64,000 nucleotides of DNA. Origin: Serratia marcescens (GTDB lineage Bacteria; Pseudomonadota; Gammaproteobacteria; Enterobacterales; Enterobacteriaceae). Position numbers and translations under genes: made by a program. How positions within the stretch are numbered: the first letter of the stretch is position 1; each line of letters begins with the position of its first letter. The notes under the pieces were generated by a model, which saw only the letters and a program-made list of their open reading frames with translations, was not told the DNA's origin and made no database searches. Below, one piece after another: positions 53,952 to 63,674 of this stretch. The stretch is from contig NZ_VFMJ01000001.1 of the NCBI RefSeq assembly GCF_006715005.1, positions 2,542,001 through 2,606,000 of the forward strand, read 5' to 3'.

Positions 53952-54617
53952 ATGAAATTTGGTCTGGTGGTTGCGGCGTTGCTCAGCATTAGCATGCCTG
54001 CCGCGGCTACGACCCTGAAACTCTCCCCGGACATCGACCTGCTGGTGGTCGACGGCAAGAAAATGACAGGTTCGTTGTTAAAAGGCGCCGACAGTCTTGA
54101 ACTGGATGGCGGACAGCACCAGCTGCTGTTTAAAGTGACCAAAAACGTCCGCGCCGGCCAGCATACGCAGGCCTATGCTTCCTTGCCGCTGGTTGCCTCC
54201 TTCAATACGCAAAAAATCAGCCAGGTGGCGATCGAACTGCCGCGCATCGAGAACGACCGCGATGCGCAACGCTTTGACAAAACGTTAAATTATCTGGTGG
54301 TCGATAAAGACGGCAACGCCCTGCCGTTCCGGCATGATGTGCTGCATCCCGACAGCGTCACCTTCAATGCCGATTTGGAAAAGGTGATGACGGATTACAA
54401 CCGCCAGAATCGCTCCGCCTCCGTCGCGGCCTTCGTTCAGGCGAACGCCGGTAATCCCTCAACGCCCTCGTTGACCGGCACGCCGCTGAACGCCCCAACG
54501 GTCACGCTGAAGGGTGAAAACGTGTCGGAGCAGATGCTGCAATATTGGTTCCAGCAAGCCGACAAGGAAACACAGAAGCGTTTTCTGCGGTGGGCCAATA
54601 AACAACCGGTTCGCTGA
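53952..54617 (+). CDS. yccT: YccT family periplasmic protein (DUF2057)
   Basis: A 221-residue secreted protein. Signal peptide MKFGLVVAALLSISMPAAA, then TTLKLSPDIDLLVVDGKKMTGSLLKGADSLELDGGQHQLLF, the DUF2057 hallmark. In Salmonella YccT lowers curli extracellular assembly; the same role here is only suggested. AAGGAG precedes adjacent ATGs at 53949 and 53952; the second has the better spacing. Confidence 0.93.
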   Translation: MKFGLVVAALLSISMPAAATTLKLSPDIDLLVVDGKKMTGSLLKGADSLELDGGQHQLLFKVTKNVRAGQHTQAYASLPLVASFNTQKISQVAIELPRIENDRDAQRFDKTLNYLVVDKDGNALPFRHDVLHPDSVTFNADLEKVMTDYNRQNRSASVAAFVQANAGNPSTPSLTGTPLNAPTVTLKGENVSEQMLQYWFQQADKETQKRFLRWANKQPVR

Positions 54618-54739
54618 TCCTTTCCGGCGCCTTTCCCCGCAAAGGCGCCTTCTCCTCGCATTTTCAAGCGCAAACGCTAGGCAGTGAAAAACAGTTTCAG
54701 TAATCTGTCGCACATCCCCGATTAGCGAAGGACACCGAG

Positions 54740-55198
54740 ATGGAATTGACCACCCGCACTATCGCCGCGCGCAAACACATTGCGCTGGTGGCGCACGATC
54801 ACCGCAAACAGGCCCTGTTGGAGTGGGTAGAAAGCCACAAGACCATTCTGGCGCAGCACCAGCTGTACGCCACCGGCACGACCGGTAATCTGATCCAGCG
54901 CGCCAGCGGCATTCCGGTCACCAGCATGCTGAGTGGCCCGATGGGCGGCGATCAGCAGGTTGGCGCACTGATTGCGGAAGGCAAGATAGACATGCTGATC
55001 TTCTTCTGGGACCCGCTGAACGCGGTGCCGCACGATCCGGACGTGAAGGCGCTGCTGCGGCTGGCGACCGTATGGAATATTCCGGTGGCCACCAACCGCT
55101 CGACCGCGGACTTTCTGATCGACTCTCCGCTGTTCAAAAGCGAGGTGGAGATCGCCATCCCCGACTATCAGCGCTACCTGCAAGACCGCCTGAAATAG
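54740..55198 (+). CDS. mgsA: Methylglyoxal synthase
   Basis: A 152-residue enzyme that turns dihydroxyacetone phosphate into methylglyoxal and phosphate, relieving sugar-phosphate stress. Matches E. coli Mgs[42 protein letters not shown] (phosphate-binding), [16 protein letters not shown] (catalytic Asp), [21 protein letters not shown]. Between yccT and helD as in E. coli. Confidence 0.98.
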   Translation: MELTTRTIAARKHIALVAHDHRKQALLEWVESHKTILAQHQLYATGTTGNLIQRASGIPVTSMLSGPMGGDQQVGALIAEGKIDMLIFFWDPLNAVPHDPDVKALLRLATVWNIPVATNRSTADFLIDSPLFKSEVEIAIPDYQRYLQDRLK

Positions 55199-55205
55199 TC
55201 CTCAC

Positions 55206-55225
55206 GGCCTGGCTGGCGCCAGGCC
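55206..55225. terminator. Hairpin between mgsA and helD
   Basis: 8-bp stem GGCCTGGC/GCCAGGCC with loop TGGC, in the 33-bp gap between the convergent genes. A T-run appears only about 12 nt later on the plus strand (CGGTTTTTTC), inside the helD 3' end. Confidence 0.5.
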
Positions 55226-55231
55226 TGATGC

Positions 55232-57286
55232 CTACGGTTTTTTCTGCACCGGTACGCCAAGATCTTGCAGCTGTTCGACGAACACCGAAGGGCGTTCACG
55301 ATCCTGCAACAGCCATACCTGATGTTTGGCGCGCGTCAACGCGACATACAACAGACGACGCTCTTCGGCATCCGGGAAATCCTCCGGCTGCGGCAGTAGC
55401 ACCTCTTCCAACACCGACTCGCGCGCCACGGCGGGGAAGCCGTCACGCCCCTCATGCAAACCAGCAATGATGACGTATTCCGCTTGCTGCCCTTTACTGG
55501 CGTGGATGGTCATAAATTCCAGATCCAGCTTGGGCCAGCGGGTGGCCGCCTTCGCCAGCGTCTCCGGTTTCAGATGATGGTAGCGCGCCAGCACCAGGAT
55601 ACGCTCATCCGGTTTGGCATAGCCGCTCAGCTTATCCAGCAAGGGCTCCAGCTGCTCGTGCGGCAGGATCGCCACCGACTTTTTATTGCCCTTGCTCAGG
55701 CTGTTGAGCGGCTTTTTCAACTGGTGCGGGTTCTGCTGCACAAACCGGTTGGCTACCTCACCGATACGGTCATTGAAGCGATAAGTGGTGTCCAGCGCGC
55801 ACTGCGCCCCTTCACCGAAGTGGGTGGCGAAAGCCGTGGTTAACGTCAACTCTGCACCGCTGAATCGATAAATCGCCTGCCAGTCATCCCCCACCGCAAA
55901 CAGGCAGGTCTGCTTGTTTTGCCGGCGCAGCGCCGCCAGCAACAGCGCACGCTGCGGCGAGATATCCTGAAACTCATCGACCAGAATATGTTTCCACGGG
56001 CTGACGAAGCGCCCCTTATCGAGAATATTGACCGCCTGATGAATAAGGCCGGAGAAGTCCACCGCCCCTTCCTCTTTCAAGGCGCTTTTCCAGGCTTTCA
56101 ACAGCGGTGCCATCAGCCGGATGCGTTTTGAAAACAGATCGCGGATTTCTTCATCCGCCTGCTCAATCATTTCCGCCTGGCTGCCGCCGTGCATCCGCAT
56201 CAGCCCCAGCCAGCGTTCCAAGCGGCCCGCCAGCCGATCCGCCAGACGTTGATCCTGCCAAAAATCGCCTTCCGGCACTTCCCATTCCAGCTCGTCGGTC
56301 AACCATTGACGCCACCCCTTGGCCTGGGCTTTTTTCTCAGCGCACTGTTGGCGCCAATGGGTAATCAGCATCGCTTTGCGCGCGTTGGCATCGGTTTCCA
56401 ACCGGCTGATGGCCGGGGCTTTGCGGCTGCCTTGTTGAATGATCTGCAGCGCCAATGCATGGAATGTCTTGGCCTGAATACCGACATCGCCCAAACGCGC
56501 TTTGATGCGATCATTCATCTCACTCGCAGCCTGACGGCCGAACGCCAATAGCAAGATTTGGCCCGGCTCCGCTTCCTGACGGCGCAGCAGCCAGCCGGCG
56601 CGCGCCACCAGCACCGACGTTTTGCCGCTGCCGGCCCCCGCCAATACCAGAACAGAATCCTCGCCGTTGACCACCGCACGGCTCTGAGAGTCATTAAGCG
56701 GTGAGATCTCGACGGTCTGGAAGAAGTCGTGATGTTGCTCCAGCATGCGCTCGGTCCACTGCCGGTTGCGTTGTTCGACGCTGCGCAGCCCCTGCTGCAG
56801 CCATTCCAGACACAGATGGTAATCGGCCCGGCAGTTATCAAACTCATCCAGACGCGCAACCGGCATCGGCAACGCGGAGAAAGCCTCGTGGATTTGCTGT
56901 TGCAGCTTGCCCAGCTCAGACTTTTTGAACCATTTGTCTTGCTGCTCTATGCGCTGGATCTGAGCCACCTGCTGTTGCAACACGCCGGCGCTGACCTCGC
57001 TCATTTCGGCGCTCCACTGCTGCCACGCCTGCTGCAGATAATGATGAAAACGCTGCGTTTCCTGCCATTCGGTGCCGTGTAGCCGCACCACTTTTTCGTC
57101 CGGCAATTCAAATTCCAGCTCGCCCCAGACGATGCCGCGCTTGCACCTGACCTGAATCAATTGATTGAAGGGGATCAGGTATTCATGTTTTTCCCCGCTC
57201 ACCTCAACGCCGGCGTGCAGCAACCGCACGCGGTTATAAGGGTGCTGAGCCAGGTGTTTCCCCAGCGATGTCGCTTTAAGTTCCAT
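55232..57286 (-). CDS. helD: DNA helicase IV
   Basis: A 684-residue UvrD-like 3'-5' helicase with the N-terminal HelD-type extension. Walker A is LVLAGAGSGKTSVLVARAGWLL, Walker B DEFQDISPQRALL, motif VI and C-terminal helicase motifs MTIHASKGQQAEYVIIAGL and RRLLYVALTRAKHQVWLL. Implicated in recombination and replication fork processing. Length as in E. coli. Confidence 0.96.
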   Translation of the reverse strand: MELKATSLGKHLAQHPYNRVRLLHAGVEVSGEKHEYLIPFNQLIQVRCKRGIVWGELEFELPDEKVVRLHGTEWQETQRFHHYLQQAWQQWSAEMSEVSAGVLQQQVAQIQRIEQQDKWFKKSELGKLQQQIHEAFSALPMPVARLDEFDNCRADYHLCLEWLQQGLRSVEQRNRQWTERMLEQHHDFFQTVEISPLNDSQSRAVVNGEDSVLVLAGAGSGKTSVLVARAGWLLRRQEAEPGQILLLAFGRQAASEMNDRIKARLGDVGIQAKTFHALALQIIQQGSRKAPAISRLETDANARKAMLITHWRQQCAEKKAQAKGWRQWLTDELEWEVPEGDFWQDQRLADRLAGRLERWLGLMRMHGGSQAEMIEQADEEIRDLFSKRIRLMAPLLKAWKSALKEEGAVDFSGLIHQAVNILDKGRFVSPWKHILVDEFQDISPQRALLLAALRRQNKQTCLFAVGDDWQAIYRFSGAELTLTTAFATHFGEGAQCALDTTYRFNDRIGEVANRFVQQNPHQLKKPLNSLSKGNKKSVAILPHEQLEPLLDKLSGYAKPDERILVLARYHHLKPETLAKAATRWPKLDLEFMTIHASKGQQAEYVIIAGLHEGRDGFPAVARESVLEEVLLPQPEDFPDAEERRLLYVALTRAKHQVWLLQDRERPSVFVEQLQDLGVPVQKKP

Positions 57287-57452
57287 ATCGTCGCGCCATG
57301 ACTATGTTGAGATTAAATAACGGATATCTGCCAGTTTACCTGCGATAAGCAGTGGCACTCTAGCGCTAAAAAAAGGGTAGAATAGATTTTGCGTTTTTAT
57401 CGTGAATACGCCCGCATCGCGGTTTGGCCATCATTAGAGCAGAATGACGTCT

Positions 57453-57905
57453 ATGCGTACTGTACTGAATATTCTTAATTTTGTGTTGGGCGGTTTTTTC
57501 ACCACGCTGGGCTGGCTCATCGCCACGGTGTTCAGCGTATTGTTGGTCATCACGCTGCCCCTCACCCGCTCCTGTTGGGAAATCACCAAACTGTCGCTGG
57601 TGCCGTTCGGCAACGAGGCAATCCACGTCGATGAACTCTACCCGGAAAAAAGCAATGCGCTGCTCTCCGCTGGCGGTTCGCTGCTCAACATTATCTGGTT
57701 GGTGCTGTTCGGCTGGTGGCTGTGCCTATCACATATCGCTGCCGGTATCGTGCAGTGCGTTTCGATCATCGGCATTCCGGTGGGCATCGCCAATTTCAAG
57801 ATTGCCGCCATCGCGCTGTGGCCGGTGGGGCGCCGCGTCGTCTCGGTAGAAATGGCTCAGCAAGCGCGTATTGAGAATGCTCGCCGCCACTATCATCAGC
57901 GTTAA
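57453..57905 (+). CDS. yccF: YccF inner membrane protein
   Basis: A 150-residue membrane protein with a duplicated YccF domain: VLNILNFVLGGFFTTLGWLIATVFSVLLVITLPLTRSCWEITKLSLVPFG and a second copy GGSLLNIIWLVLFGWWLCLSHIAAGIVQCVSIIGIPVGIANFKIAAIALWPVG. Function not established. The MRTVLNILNF start at 57453 agrees with the family; an in-frame ATG nine bases upstream is possible. It lies directly before yccS with a 26-bp gap. Confidence 0.92.
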   Translation: MRTVLNILNFVLGGFFTTLGWLIATVFSVLLVITLPLTRSCWEITKLSLVPFGNEAIHVDELYPEKSNALLSAGGSLLNIIWLVLFGWWLCLSHIAAGIVQCVSIIGIPVGIANFKIAAIALWPVGRRVVSVEMAQQARIENARRHYHQR

Positions 57906-57931
57906 TTTTTTCTCCGTTTGAGGAGTTTTTC

Positions 57932-60067
57932 GTGCTCTCTTTTGCACCCGCAGTTCGTCGTTATACTTACAACAGCAACCTGCTGTATCACTTGCGCATC
58001 CTTATTGCGCTCATCGGCACCACCGCCGTTCCCTGGTGGCTGGGCATTCCCAAGCTGACCATTCCGCTCACGCTGGGCGTCGTGGCGGCGGCCCTGACTG
58101 ATTTAGATGACCGCCTGGCCGGCAGGCTACGCAACCTGCTGATCACGCTGGTGTGCTTCTTTGTCGCCTCGGCTTCAATCGAGCTGCTGTTTCCCTATCC
58201 CTGGTTGTTCGCCCTTGGCTTAACCACATCGACCTGCGGGTTTATCCTGCTCGGCGCCCTGGGGCAACGTTATGCCACCATCGCCTTCGGCGCATTGCTG
58301 ATCGCGGTTTATACCATGCTCGGCACCTCCATGTACGATGCCTGGTATCAGCAACCGCTGCTGTTGGTGATCGGCGCACTGTGGTACAACCTGCTGACAC
58401 TGGCGGGCCACCTGCTGTTCCCTATCCGGCCGTTGCAAGAGAACCTGGCGCGCTGCTACGATCAGCTGGCCAACTATCTGGATGCCAAAGCCAATCTGTT
58501 CGATCCCGATGCCGAGCGCGATGCCGACCTGCCATGGATGGATGTCGCAATGGCCAACAGCACGTTGGTCGCGCTGCTTAACCAAACCAAAGCCTCGCTG
58601 CTGACGCGCCTGAAAGGCGATCGCGGCCAGCGCGGCACCCGTCGCACCTTGCACTACTATTTTGTCGCGCAGGATATCCACGAACGCGCCAGTTCTTCCC
58701 ACGTTCAGTACCACGCGCTCAGCCGGCAATTTCGTCACAGCGACATTTTGTTCCGCTTCCAGCGTTTGCTGAGCATGCAGGCACGCGCCTGCCGCCAATT
58801 GGCGCAATCGATCCTGCTGCGGCAAAAGTACCAGCACAACCCGCGCTTTGAACCGGCTTTCAGCCGCATTCAGGAGGCGCTGGCGCGCATCGCCGAAACC
58901 CAGGGCAACAATGAGCAGACCAAAGCGCTGGCGCATCTGTTGAAAAACCTGCATGCGATCGATGCGCAGCTGGCCAATATCGAATCAGAGCAGACGCTGG
59001 CCAGCGGGCAAGCAGAAGAGAACAGCCTGGCCGACGACCGCTTAACCGGCTGGAGCGATATCCGGCTGCGCATCAGCCGCCATTTGACGCCTCAGTCGGC
59101 CCTGTTCCGCCACGCGATCCGCATGTCGGTGGTGCTGTGCGTGGGTTACGCCTTCATTCAACTCACCGGCATGCAGCACGGTTACTGGATCCTGTTGACC
59201 AGCCTGTTCGTCTGCCAACCAAACTACAATGCTACCCGCCGACGCCTGGCATTGCGCATCATCGGCACCCTGGCCGGTATCTTGATCGGCCTGCCAATCC
59301 TCTATTTCGTGCCTTCACTGGAAGGACAGCTGGTGTTGATCGTCATCACCGGCGTTCTGTTCTTCGCTTTCCGCACCGTACAATATGCGCACGCGACGAT
59401 GTTCATCACGCTGCTGGTGCTGTTGTGCTTTAACCTGTTGGGTGAAGGATTCGAAGTGGCAGCCCCGCGCGTTTACGATACCTTGCTGGGCTGCGCCATC
59501 GCCTGGGCGGCAGTCAGCTTTATCTGGCCGGACTGGCAGTTCCGCCAATTGCCGGCGGTGGTGGATAAAACGCTGAATGCCAACTGCCGTTATCTGGACG
59601 CCATTCTGGTGCAATACCACCAGGGTAAGGATAACGGCCTCGCCTACCGCATTGCGCGGAGAGATGCCCACAACAGCGATGCCGAACTGGCTTCGGTCAT
59701 CTCCAACATGTCCGCCGATCCCAAGGCCGACAAGGCGCTGCAGGAAGCCGCCTTCCGCCTGCTCTGCCTGAACCACACACTCCTGAGTTATATCTCGGCG
59801 TTGGGTGCGCACCGCGAGCGGCTGAACACCCCAGCCACGCTCGATCTGCTCAATGATGCCGTGTGTTACGTGGACGGCGCCCTGCATCAGGAAGAACAGA
59901 ACAGCCTGCGCATTGCACAGGCGCTGGAACAGCTGGCGGAGCGCATTCGCCAAGCCGTTCCGGAACCTGAAAGCAAAGAACAGCTGGTTTTGCAGCAGGT
60001 AGGGCTGGTGCTCGAACTTCTGCCGGAACTCACCGCGCTGCACACCCAAATCAATAAGACAGCCTAA
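57932..60067 (+). CDS. yccS: YccS/YhfK-family inner membrane transporter-like protein
   Basis: A 711-residue protein with two blocks of membrane helices (about 15-160 and 390-530) around a cytosolic domain, of the aromatic-acid exporter (AaeB/FUSC) type: TIPLTLGVVAAALTDLDDRLAGRLRNLLITLVCFF and GYWILLTSLFVCQPNYNATRRRLALRIIGTLAGI. The substrate is not known. A GTG start with GAGGAG six bases upstream. Forms a pair with yccF. Confidence 0.95.
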   Translation: MLSFAPAVRRYTYNSNLLYHLRILIALIGTTAVPWWLGIPKLTIPLTLGVVAAALTDLDDRLAGRLRNLLITLVCFFVASASIELLFPYPWLFALGLTTSTCGFILLGALGQRYATIAFGALLIAVYTMLGTSMYDAWYQQPLLLVIGALWYNLLTLAGHLLFPIRPLQENLARCYDQLANYLDAKANLFDPDAERDADLPWMDVAMANSTLVALLNQTKASLLTRLKGDRGQRGTRRTLHYYFVAQDIHERASSSHVQYHALSRQFRHSDILFRFQRLLSMQARACRQLAQSILLRQKYQHNPRFEPAFSRIQEALARIAETQGNNEQTKALAHLLKNLHAIDAQLANIESEQTLASGQAEENSLADDRLTGWSDIRLRISRHLTPQSALFRHAIRMSVVLCVGYAFIQLTGMQHGYWILLTSLFVCQPNYNATRRRLALRIIGTLAGILIGLPILYFVPSLEGQLVLIVITGVLFFAFRTVQYAHATMFITLLVLLCFNLLGEGFEVAAPRVYDTLLGCAIAWAAVSFIWPDWQFRQLPAVVDKTLNANCRYLDAILVQYHQGKDNGLAYRIARRDAHNSDAELASVISNMSADPKADKALQEAAFRLLCLNHTLLSYISALGAHRERLNTPATLDLLNDAVCYVDGALHQEEQNSLRIAQALEQLAERIRQAVPEPESKEQLVLQQVGLVLELLPELTALHTQINKTA

Positions 60068-60070
60068 TAA

Positions 60071-60097
60071 TTCAGGGCCCGCTCGGCGGGCCCTGAA
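60071..60097. repeat. 12-bp perfect hairpin overlapping the sxy 3' end
   Basis: Stem TTCAGGGCCCGC/GCGGGCCCTGAA with loop TCG, four bp after the yccS stop and covering the last codons of the convergent sxy gene. It likely ends or stabilises both messages. No long T-run. Confidence 0.7.
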
Positions 60098-60728
60098 TCA
60101 CCGGCTCATGTCCATGGCGGCGCATCGCCATCATATGGTCGAACCAGCGCACCAATTCGTCATGCAATTCAGCCGGTAATGCCGCCTGATGATACCCGGC
60201 GATCGCCCCGCCCAGCGACAACAGGACTCGCAACCCCAGATTGGTCTGCTGTTGAAGGAGACAAAGATAGCTGCGTTTTGCGCCCTGCAACCGCAGGTCA
60301 TAGGCGTTGCGGATACCCGCTCGCCACAACAATCGCTCCATATTGACATCTATATTCGGCAGCGCCTTCAATCTGCCGTGGTCGCCGGCCTTGAGCCGCT
60401 GTTCCCGGCGGGCCTCCCTGACAGCTTGCCAGGCCAGTCCCACCAATTCGTTACGTTCCCGCCACAGAGACTCGTCAACCCAGTAATAGCGCAAAGTAAT
60501 GGGCACACCGCGCTTGGAATAGACCATATTGACCATGCCCCGAGCGCGAAAGGCCGGTTCCATGCTCGCCGTAGCCCGCAGATACAGCTCGCCTTCCGCT
60601 ATCACCGCAAACATCACCCCCTCAGCCAGCAGCCCATAGCCGCCAAACTGTGACCGCGTGGTGATGGCGCCCAGCGCCGCAAAGCAATTTTTAGCCTGCG
60701 CGATTCTTCTCGTCGACATCCTTTTCAT
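60072..60728 (-). CDS. sxy: Competence regulator Sxy (TfoX)
   Basis: A 218-residue protein with the TfoX N-terminal domain (TRRIAQAKNCFAALGAITTRSQFGGYGLLAEGVMFAVIAEGELYLRA) and the TfoX C-terminal helix-hairpin domain (LKALPNIDVNMERLLWRAGIRNAYDLRLQGA). It directs CRP to CRP-S promoters of competence genes. The ATG at 60728 with AGGAGG eight bases upstream gives the family N-terminus; the longer frame is unlikely. Next to sulA as in E. coli, but divergent. Confidence 0.95.
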   Translation of the reverse strand: MKRMSTRRIAQAKNCFAALGAITTRSQFGGYGLLAEGVMFAVIAEGELYLRATASMEPAFRARGMVNMVYSKRGVPITLRYYWVDESLWRERNELVGLAWQAVREARREQRLKAGDHGRLKALPNIDVNMERLLWRAGIRNAYDLRLQGAKRSYLCLLQQQTNLGLRVLLSLGGAIAGYHQAALPAELHDELVRWFDHMMAMRRHGHEPVIQGPPSGP

Positions 60729-60916
60729 AGCGTTCCTCCTTTTAGGTTCCGGTCGTATTATTTCTCTCATCAATGAAAAAAGTAACGTGAACAACTAATT
60801 AGAAAAATACGCACTATCCGTCTGCATGCCAATCACAAAAGACATCAGTACAAAAAATGATCGCAATTATGCGAGCCGCTACGAAAATTTGGGTTGATCT
60901 TATCCGAAATCAGGGA

Positions 60917-60936
60917 TACTGTATAAACATACAGTA
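60917..60936 (+). promoter_or_regulatory. LexA (SOS) box of sulA
   Basis: CTGT-N8-ACAG with flanking TA on both sides, matching the LexA consensus closely. It ends 20 bp before the sulA start. Confidence 0.95.
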
Positions 60937-60956
60937 ACACGACGGGCGGGAACTTT

Positions 60957-61463
60957 ATGCGTACTCAATCACTCTACCAACCTCATTTTAGCCATGGCTC
61001 TTTTACCGCGAACAGCGTTGCGAAGAACACGAATGTCGGCAAAGAGAATGGCTTGATCAGTGAACTTGTTTACAACGAGCGCCAGCCCGCAGTGGCTCAA
61101 CTGTTGTTGCCCCTGCTGCAGCAGTTGGGCAAGCAGTCTCGCTGGCTTCTGTGGCTGACGCCGCAGCAAAAGCTAAGCAAACAATGGCTGCAGCAGTCTG
61201 GCCTGCCGGTAGATAAAATGGTGCAATTGAGCCAAATCAGCCCGGTGAATACGGTTGAGGCAATGGAAAAAGCGCTGCAAACGGGGAATTACAGCGTGGT
61301 TCTCGGCTGGTTGCCCGAGCTAACGGAGGAGGATCGTCTAAAATTAAGACGTGCGGCAGAATTGGGTAATGCCTACGGATTTATCATGCGTCCTCAACGT
61401 GACATTGACCCGACTCACGGACACTGTTCCACCCTAAAAATTCACTCTTCTTTGTATCATTAA
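60957..61463 (+). CDS. sulA: SOS cell division inhibitor SulA
   Basis: A 168-residue protein that binds FtsZ during the SOS response and delays division until DNA is repaired; it is then degraded by Lon. The recognisable core is [54 protein letters not shown], ending with the Lon-degron-like [11 protein letters not shown] tail. A LexA box lies directly upstream. Between sxy and ompA as in other enterobacteria. Confidence 0.97.
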   Translation: MRTQSLYQPHFSHGSFTANSVAKNTNVGKENGLISELVYNERQPAVAQLLLPLLQQLGKQSRWLLWLTPQQKLSKQWLQQSGLPVDKMVQLSQISPVNTVEAMEKALQTGNYSVVLGWLPELTEEDRLKLRRAAELGNAYGFIMRPQRDIDPTHGHCSTLKIHSSLYH

Positions 61464-61557
61464 GTAAATTTAGGATTTTTCCCATCATTTTCGCACCCCG
61501 TAGAGGGAACCTTTGCGGGATAAGGCACAAAGCTAGTCCGGCCGCGGTTTGCCAAGC

Positions 61558-61586
61558 AAAAACGCCCGATGAATCGCCGTTTTTTT
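61558..61586 (+). terminator. Likely terminator of sulA
   Basis: Stem AAAAACG/CGTTTTT with an inner CGAT/ATCG pair, followed by TTTTTTA. About 95 bp past the sulA stop. Confidence 0.55.
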
Positions 61587-61819
61587 AGGCTAAGAATGTT
61601 AGCAAATATGTACGATTCTGCGTTTTTTTTTAGAGCCTTATCACATCACACTTGTAACTTTCGCGCCACGTTGTAGACTTTACATCGCCAAGGTTGCTCT
61701 ATAACGTCAGAAAAACTGGCGAGTAACAAACGAGGGCTTAAACCTTGGCGAAGGAATTTAACCAAGGGCTTAAACAGCTTTAAAGCTCATTGCCTATTTG
61801 GATGATAACGAGGCGCAAA
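61587..61819 (+). promoter_or_regulatory. ompA promoter and long 5' leader
   Basis: 233 bp, closely resembling the enterobacterial ompA leader, including CGCGCCACGTTGTAGACTTT (61659-61680 area) and the end GATGATAACGAGGCGCAAAA just before the ATG. In E. coli this leader stabilises the message and its start region pairs with the small RNA MicA; the same use here is inferred from similarity. Confidence 0.75.
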
Positions 61820-62905
61820 ATGAAAAAGACAGCTATCGCATTAGCAGTGGCACTGGCAGGTTTCGCTACCGTAGCGCAAGCCGCTCCAAAAGATAACACC
61901 TGGTACACCGGTGCTAAACTGGGCTGGTCCCAGTACCATGACACTGGTTTCTACGGTAACGGTTACCAGAACGGTATCGGCAACGGCCCAACCCACAAAG
62001 ATCAGCTGGGTGCCGGCGCGTTCCTGGGCTATCAGGCAAACCAATACCTGGGCTTCGAACTGGGCTATGACTGGCTCGGCCGTATGCCTTACAAAGGCAG
62101 CGTGAACAACGGTGCTTTCAAAGCGCAGGGCGTTCAACTGGCCGCTAAACTGAGCTACCCAATTGCTGACGATCTGGACATCTACACTCGTCTGGGTGGT
62201 ATGGTATGGCGCGCAGATTCCAAAGCTAACTACAACAACGGCAGCGCTGGTCGCCTGAGCAACCACGACACCGGCGTTTCTCCGCTGGCTGCTGTTGGTG
62301 TTGAATACGCACTGACCAAAAACTGGGCTACCCGCCTGGACTACCAGTTCGTAAGCAACATCGGTGACGCAGGTACCGTTGGCGCGCGTCCAGACAACAC
62401 CATGCTGAGCCTGGGCGTTTCTTACCGCTTCGGTCAGGATGATGTAGTTGCTCCAGTTGCTCCAGCTCCAGCTCCGGCTCCAGTTGTTGAAACCAAGCGT
62501 TTCACTCTGAAGTCTGACGTGCTGTTCAACTTCAACAAAGCAACTCTGAAGCCACAAGGTCAACAGGCTCTGGATCAGCTGTACTCCCAGCTGAGCTCCA
62601 TGGATCCTAAAGACGGTTCCGTAGTTGTTCTGGGTTACACCGACGCCGTTGGTTCTGCTCAGTACAACCAAAAACTGTCTGAAAAACGTGCACAAAGCGT
62701 TGTTGACTACCTGGTCTCCAAAGGCATCCCGTCAGACAAAATCTCTGCACGTGGCATGGGCAAAGCTGATCCAGTTACAGGCAACACCTGTGGCTACAAA
62801 GCTGGCCGCGCTACCAAAGCTCAGATCGACTGCCTGGCACCAGATCGTCGCGTAGAGATCGAAGTTAAAGGTATCAAAGACGTTGTAACTCAGCCTCAGG
62901 GCTAA
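61820..62905 (+). CDS. ompA: Outer membrane protein A
   Basis: A 361-residue outer-membrane protein. Signal peptide [21 protein letters not shown], an 8-strand barrel (about 22-200, [24 protein letters not shown] onward), a Pro-Ala linker ([17 protein letters not shown]) and a C-terminal OmpA peptidoglycan-binding domain ([28 protein letters not shown]; disulfide Cys pair in GNTCGYK and DCLAPDRR). Codon use is strongly biased, as for an abundant protein. It anchors the outer membrane to the wall and serves as a phage and colicin receptor in relatives. Confidence 0.98.
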   Translation: MKKTAIALAVALAGFATVAQAAPKDNTWYTGAKLGWSQYHDTGFYGNGYQNGIGNGPTHKDQLGAGAFLGYQANQYLGFELGYDWLGRMPYKGSVNNGAFKAQGVQLAAKLSYPIADDLDIYTRLGGMVWRADSKANYNNGSAGRLSNHDTGVSPLAAVGVEYALTKNWATRLDYQFVSNIGDAGTVGARPDNTMLSLGVSYRFGQDDVVAPVAPAPAPAPVVETKRFTLKSDVLFNFNKATLKPQGQQALDQLYSQLSSMDPKDGSVVVLGYTDAVGSAQYNQKLSEKRAQSVVDYLVSKGIPSDKISARGMGKADPVTGNTCGYKAGRATKAQIDCLAPDRRVEIEVKGIKDVVTQPQG

Positions 62906-62921
62906 GTTTACTCGCCTAATA

Positions 62922-62948
62922 AAAAACCCCGCATTGCGGGGTTTTTTT
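62922..62948 (+). terminator. Rho-independent terminator of ompA
   Basis: 11-bp stem AAAAACCCCGC/GCGGGGTTTTT with loop ATT and a long T-run. Confidence 0.95.
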
Positions 62949-63005
62949 CGTCCTGCTGGTATCAGAACATTCAAGACTATGTGTAACTAAGGCGCTCTGC
63001 CCTGT

Positions 63006-63464
63006 TTACTTAGGTTCTTTACCGAGAATCGCCTTCAAGTCTTCTTTCAACGATGACATCTGATTCGCATACTTCTCTTTGCGTTCGGCATCTTCGATAA
63101 GCTGCACAACGGTTTCCGACAGCGTGACGCCGCGACGGCGCGCCAGGGCAGCCAAACGTTGCCAAACCAAAAACTCCAGATCGATAGATTTTTTGCGCGT
63201 ATGCTGGTGTTCTGCGTTAAAATGACGTTTGCGGCGGGCGCGGATCGTTTGCTTCATCCGGTTATCCAGTTCCGGATTCATATGAGCGGCAATCCATGCA
63301 AGTACCTTTACCGGCTCATTTTCCAGCTTCAGCAGCTCGTTAACCGCTTCCTGAGCAGCGCTGTTTTCAATGTAGCGGGTAATAAGCTCCCCTTCCCGGT
63401 GCTTTTTCACCAGGTACTTCCATTTCCAACCGCTCTCCAGATTTTCCAGTTGCTGATATTTCAT
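63006..63464 (-). CDS. matP: Ter macrodomain organiser MatP
   Basis: A 152-residue DNA-binding protein that binds matS sites across the terminus and bridges Ter DNA, linking it to the divisome through ZapB. Matches the family in full: [77 protein letters not shown] and the C-terminal ribbon-helix-helix. Convergent with ompA, divergent from ycbZ. Confidence 0.97.
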   Translation of the reverse strand: MKYQQLENLESGWKWKYLVKKHREGELITRYIENSAAQEAVNELLKLENEPVKVLAWIAAHMNPELDNRMKQTIRARRKRHFNAEHQHTRKKSIDLEFLVWQRLAALARRRGVTLSETVVQLIEDAERKEKYANQMSSLKEDLKAILGKEPK

Positions 63465-63674
63465 CTTGAGCTCTTCAGTGACCGCGTAACTTCAAATAAG
63501 CATAACAGCTTTGCGCCGAATTTCCCCGGCAATTAAGCCGTCTTTTAGACTGTTTTTTGCACAGTCATCGCGTGATGTCAAACTCCCTGACGCCAACTGG
63601 CACTCCACATGTATCAAGCCGCCGTTATTCTTGTATAATCGCCCTTTCCCTTTTTAACGATTGCATCTAACACT

